From the NCBI RefSeq assembly GCF_046292685.1, contig NZ_JBKBQM010000009.1, positions 1 to 64,000 on the forward strand: a stretch of DNA of 64,000 nt, written 5' to 3'. Shown piece by piece: positions 57,373 to 64,000 of this stretch. The DNA comes from Wagnerdoeblera sp046292685. GTDB lineage: Bacteria; Pseudomonadota; Alphaproteobacteria; Rhodobacterales; Rhodobacteraceae. The notes under the pieces are model-generated. The model saw nothing but the letters and a program-made list of their open reading frames with translations. It ran no database searches and was not told the origin of the DNA. The translations under genes were made by a program, and so were the position numbers. Position 1 is the first letter of the stretch, and each line of letters starts with the position of its first letter.

Positions 57373-58389
57373 TCAGAACTGGTCCTCGAAGCGCTTGGCC
57401 AGATCCTCGATGTTTTCCGGCGGCCAATCCTCGACCTCCATGCCCAGGTGCAGGCCCATGCCGGCCAGCACTTCCTTGATCTCGTTCAAGGACTTGCGGC
57501 CGAAGTTCGGGGTGCGCAGCATCTCGGCTTCGGTCTTCTGGATCAGGTCGCCGATATAGACGATGTTGTCGTTCTTCAGGCAGTTCGCCGAACGGACCGA
57601 CAGTTCCAGCTCGTCCACCTTCTTGAGCAGCAGCGGGTTGAACTCCAGCCCGGTGTCCAGCTCGCCGGCCTTGGCCGATTCCGGTTCGTCGAAGTTGACG
57701 AAGATCGACAGCTGGTCCTGCAGGATGCGCGCGGCATAGGCCACGGCGTCTTCCGGGGTCAGCGACCCGTCGGTTTCCACCTTCAGCGTCAGCTTGTCAT
57801 AGTCCAGCACCTGGCCTTCGCGGGTCGGCTGCACTTCGTAGCTGACCTTCTTGACCGGCGAATAGATCGCGTCGATCGGGATCAGGCCGATGGGCGCATC
57901 CTCGGGCCGGTTCTTGTCGGCCGAGACATAACCCTTGCCGGTGTTCACGGTCAGCTCCATGAACACGTCGGCGCCTTCGTCCAGGTGGCAGATCACGTGC
58001 TCCTTGTTCAGGATGGTGATGCCGTTCGATTCCGAAATGTCGCCCGCGGTGACGACGCCCGGCCCCTTGGCCGAAATCGACAGGCGCTTGGGCCCCTCGA
58101 CCTCCATGCGGATGGCGACGCCCTTGAGGTTCAGGACGATGTCGGTCACGTCTTCGCGCACACCGGCCACCGAGGAAAACTCGTGCAGCACGTTGTCGAT
58201 CTGCACGCTGGTGATCGCGGCGCCCTGCAAGGACGACATCAGCACACGCCGCAGCGCGTTGCCAAGCGTCAGACCGAAACCGCGTTCCAGCGGTTCGGCA
58301 ACCAGGGTGGCCATCCGGCTGGGATCGGCGCCCGGCTTGACCTCAAGCTGTTGCGGCTTGATGAGTTCTTGCCAGTTCTTGTGGATCAT
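57373..58389 (-). CDS. rpoA: RNA polymerase alpha subunit
   Basis: 338 residues. N-terminal assembly domain (FVAEPLERGFGLTLGNALRR-like, here AEPLERGFGLTLGNALRRVL) and C-terminal DNA- and activator-binding domain (ELSVRSANCLKNDNIVYIGD, FGRKSLNEIKEVLAGMGL) joined by a linker at about 240-255. The ATG at 58389 (MIHKNWQELIKPQQL) gives the standard alphaproteobacterial N-terminus; an upstream in-frame start is rejected. Confidence 0.97.
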   Translation of the reverse strand: MIHKNWQELIKPQQLEVKPGADPSRMATLVAEPLERGFGLTLGNALRRVLMSSLQGAAITSVQIDNVLHEFSSVAGVREDVTDIVLNLKGVAIRMEVEGPKRLSISAKGPGVVTAGDISESNGITILNKEHVICHLDEGADVFMELTVNTGKGYVSADKNRPEDAPIGLIPIDAIYSPVKKVSYEVQPTREGQVLDYDKLTLKVETDGSLTPEDAVAYAARILQDQLSIFVNFDEPESAKAGELDTGLEFNPLLLKKVDELELSVRSANCLKNDNIVYIGDLIQKTEAEMLRTPNFGRKSLNEIKEVLAGMGLHLGMEVEDWPPENIEDLAKRFEDQF

Positions 58390-58504
58390 GCGTGTCGCCT
58401 CCATACCTGCCTGTCGGCCATGTCCGTAACCGCAGACGCCCGAGGATCTTCAATGACGTATGGGCCGCGCCCGGAAGGCACGGCCCGCAAAGGTTTCGCC
58501 GGCG

Positions 58505-58906
58505 TCAGACGCGGCGCCGCTTGGGCGGCCGGCAGCCGTTGTGCGCGATCGGGGTGACGTCGCGGATCGAGGTGATGTTGAACCCCACCGCGGCCAGGGC
58601 GCGCAGCGCCGATTCGCGGCCCGAACCCGGGCCCTGCACTTCGACCTCGATGGTCTTCACACCATGTTCCTGCGCCTTGCGGCCGGCATCCTCGGCAGCC
58701 ATCTGGGCCGCATAGGGGGTCGATTTGCGCGAACCCTTGAAGCCCATCGTGCCGGCCGACGACCACGAGATCGCGTTGCCCTGCACGTCCGAGATCAGGA
58801 TCTTGGTGTTGTTGAACGACGAATTCACATGAGCAACGCCCGAGGCGATGTTCTTGCGCTCTTTCTTCTTGCCGCCGCGGGCGGCCGATTTGGTGTCGCG
58901 TGCCAT
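58505..58906 (-). CDS. rpsK: 30S ribosomal protein S11
   Basis: 133 residues: NIASGVAHVNSSFNNTKILI, GFKGSRKSTPYAAQMAA and the C-terminal IRDVTPIAHNGCRPPKRRRV, all standard. The N-terminus (MARDTKSAARGGKKKERKN) carries a basic extension. It lies between rpsM and rpoA. Confidence 0.97.
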   Translation of the reverse strand: MARDTKSAARGGKKKERKNIASGVAHVNSSFNNTKILISDVQGNAISWSSAGTMGFKGSRKSTPYAAQMAAEDAGRKAQEHGVKTIEVEVQGPGSGRESALRALAAVGFNITSIRDVTPIAHNGCRPPKRRRV

Positions 58907-58921
58907 CTGCGTCCGCTCCCC

Positions 58922-59290
58922 TTACTTCTTCTTGCCGGCGATGGCCTTTGCGGGGCCTTTGCGCGTGCGGGCGTTGGTGTGGGTGCGCTGGCCGCGGACC
59001 GGCAGGCCCTTGCGGTGACGCAGGCCGCGGTAGCAGCCAAGGTCCATCAGACGCTTGATGTTGGTCGAGACTTCGCGGCGCAGGTCGCCTTCGACCGTGA
59101 AGTTCGCGTCGATATGTTCGCGGATCGCGAGCACTTCGGCATCCGACAGTTCGTTGACGCGGCGGGCGCGGTCGATGCCGACAGCCTCGCAGATCAGTTC
59201 GGCCACATGCGGGCCGATGCCGTGGATGTACTGGAGCGCGATCGGAACGCGCTTTGCAGTGGGGATGTTGACGCCAGCAATACGTGCCAC
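58922..59290 (-). CDS. rpsM: 30S ribosomal protein S13
   Basis: 122 residues from a GTG start at 59290: ARIAGVNIPTAKRVPIALQY, LMDLGCYRGLRHRKGLPVRG and QRTHTNARTRKGPAKAIAGK. It heads the rpsM-rpsK-rpoA-rplQ part and lies 187 nt after adk, a gap long enough for an internal promoter. Confidence 0.97.
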   Translation of the reverse strand: MARIAGVNIPTAKRVPIALQYIHGIGPHVAELICEAVGIDRARRVNELSDAEVLAIREHIDANFTVEGDLRREVSTNIKRLMDLGCYRGLRHRKGLPVRGQRTHTNARTRKGPAKAIAGKKK

Positions 59291-59477
59291 GCGTATCTTC
59301 CTTTCGTTGCGGTTCCGTCGTGCCAGAACCTTTTTTCACAACGCGAGTCCCAGGGCCGGATGCCCGCGGGCCTTTGCATCGCCTCGGATGTTGCTTCGCC
59401 CCGGGGCGAAGCCCTTTCGACGATTCCCTTGCGGGACGCCGTTCCCTATGGGGTTTTCACGGTCGCGTCAAGGCGCG

Positions 59478-60128
59478 TCACGCCTTGTCAAGCACTTTCG
59501 CAATGGCCGCCGCCACCGCATCCATCTCGGCCAGGCCATCCACACCGTGCAGCTTGCCCTTGGCATGGTAGTAGCCGATCAGCGGGCTTGTCTTCTTGTA
59601 GTATTCCATCAGCCGGGTTTTCAGGCTGTCCTCGTTGTCGTCGGCGCGCCGCACCATCTTGTGCGAGCCGCAGACGTCGCAGACGCCGGGAACGGCCGTG
59701 GGCCGGGTCACGTCGTGATAAACAGCCCCGCAATCGCCGCAGGTGTAGCGGCCGGTGATGCGCGCGACCAGCGCCGCATCATCGACCTGCATTTCGATCA
59801 CGGCATCCAGGCTCTGGCCCACGCGCGCCATCAGGGCCTCCAGCGCATCGGCCTGCGCCAGCGTGCGCGGGAACCCGTCGAAGATGAACCCGCCGCCGGC
59901 GGCCCCGGTCAGGCGTTCCTCGATCAGGCCGATGACGATCTCGTCGGTCACCAACTCGCCCCGGTCCATCACCGCGGCCACCTTGCGGCCCATTTCGGTG
60001 CCGCTGGCCTTGGCCGCGCGCAGCATGTCGCCGGTGGAAAGCTGCACCATGCCGCGTTCGTCTTCCAGCCGCTTGGCCTGGGTTCCCTTACCAGCTCCTG
60101 GCGGCCCCAACAGGATGATGTTCGGCAT
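59478..60128 (-). CDS. adk: Adenylate kinase
   Basis: 216 residues. Interconverts AMP, ADP and ATP. The P-loop GPPGAGKGT is at 8-16, FDGFPRTLAQADALE is the AMP-binding part, and the LID domain has a four-cysteine zinc site (CGDCGAVYHDV ... VCDVCGSH). It sits between secY and rpsM, as in many alphaproteobacteria, with a 9-nt gap from secY. Confidence 0.96.
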   Translation of the reverse strand: MPNIILLGPPGAGKGTQAKRLEDERGMVQLSTGDMLRAAKASGTEMGRKVAAVMDRGELVTDEIVIGLIEERLTGAAGGGFIFDGFPRTLAQADALEALMARVGQSLDAVIEMQVDDAALVARITGRYTCGDCGAVYHDVTRPTAVPGVCDVCGSHKMVRRADDNEDSLKTRLMEYYKKTSPLIGYYHAKGKLHGVDGLAEMDAVAAAIAKVLDKA

Positions 60129-60137
60129 CGTCGGTCC

Positions 60138-61493
60138 TCAGCGCCGGGCAGGGGCGCGGTTCGCGCGTTTCTTGCCGCCCAGACGGCTTTTCTCGATAAG
60201 GCCTTCATACTGGTGCGCCAGCAGGTGGCTTTGCACCTGGTTGATCGTGTCCATCGTCACCGACACCACGATCAGCACCGAGGTTCCGCCGAAGTAGAAC
60301 GGCACCGCAAGATTGCTGCGCAGAACCTCGGGCAACAGGCAAACTGCGACAAGGTAGGCCGACCCGAGCACCAGCACGCGGTTGACCACGTAGTCGAGGT
60401 ATTCCTCGGTCTTCTTGCCGGGGCGGATGCCGGGTATGAACCCCGTCTGGTTCTTCAGGTTATCCGCCACGTCTTCGGTCTTGAAGGCGACGTTGGCGGT
60501 GTAGAAGTAGCTGAAGAACACGATCATGGCCGCAAAGAACAGCAGATACAGCGGTTGCCCCGGCCCGAAATAGGCCAGGATCGTCGACATGATCGGCCCG
60601 GTCTGGTTGCCCGAAAAGGTCGAGACCGTAACGGGCAGCAGCAGCAGCGACGACGCGAAGATCGCCGGGATCACGCCGGCCGGGTTGACCTTGATCGGCA
60701 GGTGGCTCGAGCCGCCGTCATAAACCTTCATCCCGACCTGGCGCCGCGGATACTGGATGTGGATCTTGCGCAACGCGCGCTCCATGAACACCACAAAGGC
60801 GATCACGGCCACCACCATCACGATCACCCCGATGATGACCGGATAGCTGATCGCGCCGGAACGGCCCTGGCTGAAGAACTGCGCCAGCGCGCTGGGGATT
60901 TCGGCGACGATGCCCACAAAGATGATGAGGCTGATGCCGTTGCCGATGCCGCGCTGGGTGATCTGCTCGCCCAGCCACATCAGGAACATGGTGCCGCCGA
61001 CCAGCGTGATGACCACCGCCGCGCGGAAGAACAGGCCCGGATCATGCGCCAGATCGCCTGCCTCCAGGCTGACCGCGATGCCCCAGGCCTGAAAGAACGC
61101 CAGCGCCACGGTGCCGAAGCGGGTATACTGGTTCAGCTTCTTGCGCCCGGCCTCGCCTTCCTTCTTCAGCGCCATCAGGCTTGGCACCATCGCCGCCAGC
61201 AGCTGCACGATGATCGAGGCCGAGATATATGGCATGATCCCGAGCGCAAAGATGCCCATGCGCGAAATCGCGCCGCCGGTGAACATGTTCAGCATGCCGC
61301 CGATGCCGGCCGCCGCTTCGTCCATGAACTCCTTCAGGGCAACGGCGTCGATCCCCGGCACCGGAATGTAGGTGCCGATGCGATACACGATCAGCAGCCC
61401 GATGGTGAAGAAGATGCGCTGGCGCAGGTCCGTGGCCTTGGCCAGGCTGCCCCAGCTGAGGTTCGCCGCCATTTGCTCTGCAGCAGATGCCAT
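60138..61493 (-). CDS. secY: Protein translocase channel SecY
   Basis: 451 residues with ten membrane helices; main pore of the Sec translocon. Typical parts: YRIGTYIPVPGIDAVALKEF, the plug region, LGIMPYISASIIVQLL, the cytoplasmic loop RQVGMKVYDGGSSHLPIKVN and the C-terminal SHLLAHQYEGLIEKSRLGG. Standard position after rplO. Confidence 0.97.
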   Translation of the reverse strand: MASAAEQMAANLSWGSLAKATDLRQRIFFTIGLLIVYRIGTYIPVPGIDAVALKEFMDEAAAGIGGMLNMFTGGAISRMGIFALGIMPYISASIIVQLLAAMVPSLMALKKEGEAGRKKLNQYTRFGTVALAFFQAWGIAVSLEAGDLAHDPGLFFRAAVVITLVGGTMFLMWLGEQITQRGIGNGISLIIFVGIVAEIPSALAQFFSQGRSGAISYPVIIGVIVMVVAVIAFVVFMERALRKIHIQYPRRQVGMKVYDGGSSHLPIKVNPAGVIPAIFASSLLLLPVTVSTFSGNQTGPIMSTILAYFGPGQPLYLLFFAAMIVFFSYFYTANVAFKTEDVADNLKNQTGFIPGIRPGKKTEEYLDYVVNRVLVLGSAYLVAVCLLPEVLRSNLAVPFYFGGTSVLIVVSVTMDTINQVQSHLLAHQYEGLIEKSRLGGKKRANRAPARR

Positions 61494-61591
61494 GTCCGGT
61501 CTCTTTCATGACAGCGCCGCCGGACCATCTTCCGGTCGGCGGCGCGGGAAAACTGGGGCAGATGTAAGCGGGGCAAGCCCCGCCTGCAACC

Positions 61592-62068
61592 TTATTCGGC
61601 AGCCGCCGGCTGCGCCGTCAGCGTGATCTTGCCGCCCGCCTTCTCGATCGCCTCGACCGCCGATTTCGACGCACCGGAAACCACCAGCGTCACCGCCGCG
61701 GTGATCTCGCCCTTGCCCAGCACGCGGATACCGTCGCGCTTGTGGCCGGTCACACCAGCGGCAATCAGCGCGTCCTCGGTGATTTCCGCGTCGGCCGCCA
61801 GCTTGCCGGCCTCGATGAACTTCTGGATCATGCCGAGGTTGACGACCGCCCATTCCTTGCGGTTCGGCTTGTTGAAGCCGCGCTTCGGCAGGCGGCGATA
61901 CAGCGGCATCTGGCCGCCTTCGTAACCACCGAGCGCCACGCCGGAGCGCGATTTCTGGCCCTTGATCCCGCGGCCGGCCGTCTTGCCCTTGCCCGAACCC
62001 GGGCCGCGTGCCACGCGCTTCTGCTTCTTGGCGGCGCCGGGGTTATCGCGCAGTTCGTTCAGTTTCAT
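61592..62068 (-). CDS. rplO: 50S ribosomal protein L15
   Basis: 158 residues: MKLNELRDNPGAAKKQKRVA, the GRGIKGQKSRSGVALGGYEGGQ signature (first 20 shown: GRGIKGQKSRSGVALGGYEG) and MPLYRRLPKRGFNK. The ATG at 62068 is preferred over the upstream in-frame ATG at 62155. An rraB-like gene separates it from rpmD. Confidence 0.97.
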   Translation of the reverse strand: MKLNELRDNPGAAKKQKRVARGPGSGKGKTAGRGIKGQKSRSGVALGGYEGGQMPLYRRLPKRGFNKPNRKEWAVVNLGMIQKFIEAGKLAADAEITEDALIAAGVTGHKRDGIRVLGKGEITAAVTLVVSGASKSAVEAIEKAGGKITLTAQPAAAE

Positions 62069-62195
62069 GTCGCACTCTCCTTGGCCGGAACTGCCCCGCC
62101 TGCGACGGATGGGGCAAACACGGCATTTCTTGATTCTTGCGGCGCGATGCGCCACCGGTCGGCATTACACCCGACGCCCGCGCCGCGCAAGCGGG

Positions 62196-62531
62196 TCACG
62201 CCTCGCTGACGTAAAGGCCCCAGCCTTCGGCCGCAAAGCCGTGCACCGCAGCCAGCAGCGTCAGCCGTTCCTCATGCGCCCAGATCGCCTCGAAGGTCAC
62301 CGGGCCTTCGGGGGCCGTGATCTCGATCCAGGTGTCGTCCTCGTCGTCGCCCTGATACCAGGCGACCTCATAGCCCTTGGCCTCGGCAGCGTCGGTCAGC
62401 GCATCCCAATCGGCATCGTCCGTCTCGGGCACGAACTGGAAATCGACCGAAGCGCTGGCCGGCACGTCGCCCTTGGCCATGATTTCGCGGAATACCGACT
62501 CGGTCTCGGCACGCTGGTCTTGCAGGTCCAT
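62196..62531 (-). CDS. rraB: RraB-like regulator of ribonuclease E
   Basis: 111 residues, acidic, with the RraB/DUF outline: DFQFVPETDDADWDALTDAA, KGYEVAWYQGDDEDDTW and HEERLTLLAAVHGFAAEGWG. In E. coli RraB binds and inhibits RNase E. Here the gene lies inside the ribosomal operon between rpmD and rplO, which ties its dose to ribosome synthesis. The family call rests on pattern and would need a profile search. Confidence 0.68.
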   Translation of the reverse strand: MDLQDQRAETESVFREIMAKGDVPASASVDFQFVPETDDADWDALTDAAEAKGYEVAWYQGDDEDDTWIEITAPEGPVTFEAIWAHEERLTLLAAVHGFAAEGWGLYVSEA

Positions 62532-62627
62532 CGCTGGCTCCTTGTTGCGGGCGGGCGATACCGCCCCAATGGCAACGCCCCGGCCTGCGGGCCGGGGCGC
62601 CGGATTCGGTCAAGGGCAATCATGCCC

Positions 62628-62819
62628 TCAGCCGCGCTCTTCGATGATCTTCACAAGATGCGGGATCTTGTTGACCATGCCGCGGATCGCCGGGGTATCC
62701 TCCAGCTCGCGGGTGCGGCGCACCTTGTTCAGACCAAGACCCTTGAGCGTCGCAGTCTGGATCGCAGGGCGGCGGGCGGCCGAGGCCACCTGCTGCACGA
62801 CGATGGTTTTCTTCGTCAT
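62628..62819 (-). CDS. rpmD: 50S ribosomal protein L30
   Basis: 63 residues: KTIVVQQVASAARRPAIQTA, LGLNKVRRTRELEDTPAIRG and MVNKIPHLVKIIEERG. Standard length and position after rpsE, with an 11-nt gap. Confidence 0.96.
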   Translation of the reverse strand: MTKKTIVVQQVASAARRPAIQTATLKGLGLNKVRRTRELEDTPAIRGMVNKIPHLVKIIEERG

Positions 62820-62830
62820 CGTGCTTCTCC

Positions 62831-63409
62831 TCAGGCTTCGACCGCGACGGCTTCGGCTTCGGGCTTCTTCAGGATGTCGGCCACCTTCTTGCCGCGGCGC
62901 GCCGCGACCATACGGGGGGACGATTCCAGCTTCAGACCGTCGATGGTCGCGCGGATCATGTTGTAGGGGTTCTGGCTGCCGATGGACTTTGCCACGACAT
63001 CCTGGACGCCCAGCATCTCGAACACCGCGCGCATCGGACCGCCGGCGATGATGCCGGTGCCCGCCACGGCGGCGCGCATCACGACCTTGCCCGCACCGTG
63101 GCGGCCTTCGATGTCGTGGTGCAGGGTCCGGCCATCGCGCAGGGCAACGCGGATCATGCTGCGCTTGGCCTGTTCGGTCGCCTTGCGGATCGCCTCGGGC
63201 ACTTCCTTGGCCTTGCCCTTGCCGAAGCCGACGCGGCCGCGCTGGTCACCCACCACGACCAGAGCCGCAAAGCCGAAGCGCTTGCCGCCCTTCACGGTCT
63301 TGGAGACGCGGTTGATCGCCACCAGACGGTCGGCGAATTCCGGGGTTTCCTCGGCACGCTCGCGACGGTCTTCGCGGCGGCCTTCCCGGCGGTTTTCTCT
63401 TTCTGCCAT
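62831..63409 (-). CDS. rpsE: 30S ribosomal protein S5
   Basis: 192 residues. A basic/acidic N-terminal extension (MAERENRREGRREDRRERAE) precedes the S5 double-stranded-RNA-like domain (LVAINRVSKTVKGGKRFGFA) and the C-terminal domain with GGPMRAVFEMLGVQDVVAKS. Standard spc operon position. Confidence 0.97.
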   Translation of the reverse strand: MAERENRREGRREDRRERAEETPEFADRLVAINRVSKTVKGGKRFGFAALVVVGDQRGRVGFGKGKAKEVPEAIRKATEQAKRSMIRVALRDGRTLHHDIEGRHGAGKVVMRAAVAGTGIIAGGPMRAVFEMLGVQDVVAKSIGSQNPYNMIRATIDGLKLESSPRMVAARRGKKVADILKKPEAEAVAVEA

Positions 63410-63419
63410 GTCCGTCTCC

Positions 63420-63779
63420 TCAGAACTTCAGGCCACCTTCACGGGCGGCATCGGCAAGCGCCTTGACCTTTCCGTGAAACAGGAAACCGCCGCGGTCGAA
63501 GTAGCACTCCTCGAACCCGGCCGCCTTGGCCCGCTCGGCAATCGTCGCGCCCACCTTGGTGGCGGCCTCGATGTTGTTCTTGCCGTAGAACCCCAGCTCC
63601 TTTTCCAGCGTCGAGGCGGCGGCAACGGTCACGCCGCGCACGTCGTCGATCAGCTGGGCGCTGATGTTCTTGTTGGACCGGTGCACCGACAGGCGCAGGC
63701 GCCCGTCGGACATTTTCCGCAGCTTGTTCCGCACGCGCAGGCGGCGCTTGATGAACAGCTCTCTTTTCGTGTTCGCCAT
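63420..63779 (-). CDS. rplR: 50S ribosomal protein L18
   Basis: 119 residues: MANTKRELFIKRRLRVRNKL, RLRLSVHRSNKNISAQLIDD and CYFDRGGFLFHGKVKALADA. Binds 5S rRNA. The ATG at 63779 is preferred over a longer in-frame start that runs into rplF. Confidence 0.97.
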   Translation of the reverse strand: MANTKRELFIKRRLRVRNKLRKMSDGRLRLSVHRSNKNISAQLIDDVRGVTVAAASTLEKELGFYGKNNIEAATKVGATIAERAKAAGFEECYFDRGGFLFHGKVKALADAAREGGLKF

Positions 63780-63790
63780 GATTGCGCCCC

Positions 63791-64000
63791 TTACTTCTTC
63801 TTGCCTTCCTTGCGGAAGATGAACTCGCCCTTGTAGCGGATGCCCTTGCCCTTGTAGGGCTCCGGGCGCTTCCACTCGCGGATGTTCGCGGCGGTCTGGC
63901 CGACCAGCTGCTGGTCGATGCCTTCCACCACGATTTCCGTCTGCTTGGGCGACGTGACGGTGACACCGGCCGGCGGGGTGAACACCACTTCGTGGCTATA
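63791..64000 (-). CDS. rplF: 50S ribosomal protein L6, C-terminal part (cut by window edge)
   Basis: The last 69 residues of L6: PPAGVTVTSPKQTEIVVEGI, DQQLVGQTAANIREWKRPEP and YKGKGIRYKGEFIFRKEGKK, ending in the usual lysine-rich tail. The N-terminal half lies beyond base 64000. Confidence 0.96.
   Translation of the reverse strand, partial: YSHEVVFTPPAGVTVTSPKQTEIVVEGIDQQLVGQTAANIREWKRPEPYKGKGIRYKGEFIFRKEGKKK

Noticed and set aside
59291..59477. Possible small gene in the rpsM-adk gap
   Set aside because: Short frames there have no ribosome-binding site and shadow-like composition; the gap more likely holds an internal promoter or leader.

Overview
This window is chromosomal DNA of a high-GC alphaproteobacterium, very probably of the Rhodobacter/Paracoccus group (Rhodobacteraceae sensu lato). 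The evidence is the ethylmalonyl-CoA pathway pair ecm and ccr with an acyltransferase between them, a GAAC-N7-GAAC LexA-type SOS box, the alphaproteobacterial gene order in the ribosomal/secY/rpoA operon, and many GC-rich intergenic hairpins joined to a core reading ATATTTGGCCAAGGTGAAA. No rRNA, tRNA, CRISPR array, insertion sequence or prophage was seen, and no gap between genes exceeds about 300 bases.

Layout. 1-254 holds the 3' end of an unresolved gene. 367-7885 carries ecm (minus), a redoxin/2OG-Fe oxygenase fusion, an ECF sigma and probable anti-sigma pair, an acyltransferase and ccr. 7997-13232 carries a RecD-like helicase, an unknown protein and clpB. 13294-21781 carries a GMC oxidoreductase, then fabA, separated from fabB-fabI by an NAD(P)H oxidoreductase, a dimethylglycine/sarcosine dehydrogenase-like gene and its divergent LysR regulator. 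21879-26661 holds two small lipoproteins, an aldo/keto reductase, an SOS-box-linked ImuA-like gene and uvrB. 26734-32962 holds two tandem EamA transporters, divergent mnmD and mnmC2-like genes, a CDF metal transporter, an SH3 protein and a D-2-hydroxyacid dehydrogenase. 32967-40665 holds two membrane proteins, then dnaN-recF-VOC-lysE-gyrB. 40879-44562 is a gentisate ring-cleavage cluster (dioxygenase, fumarylpyruvate hydrolase-like protein, nitrilase, flavin reductase). 44578-48351 holds a glutamine synthetase-like ligase, a class III aminotransferase and an EamA transporter.

48348-50004 is the most unusual locus. An unrecognised helical protein sits beside a 115-residue peptide made of a short leader and five exact-period 20-residue repeats with the core [ED/Q]MFSSAS. 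The two proteins share a KENAEAL motif, and the peptide is preceded by an AT-rich leader region. This looks like a multi-core precursor peptide or a repeat-based adaptor, and no known modification enzyme is adjacent. 50005-56705 holds two TetR regulators, a translationally coupled DadA-like oxidoreductase/EamA operon, a TRIC-family channel, rnhA and a DegP-type protease. 56817-64000 is the end of the spc/alpha ribosomal operon read leftward (rplF, rplR, rpsE, rpmD, rraB-like, rplO, secY, adk, rpsM, rpsK, rpoA, rplQ), closed by a clear intrinsic terminator.

How the genes work together. ecm and ccr catalyse neighbouring steps of acetyl-CoA assimilation and share a similar inverted motif in their promoter regions. 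fabA, fabB and fabI form the unsaturated fatty acid branch. dnaN, recF and gyrB are replication genes. imuA and uvrB are both DNA-damage functions. Starts were set mainly by ribosome-binding sites and family length; several genes start with GTG.
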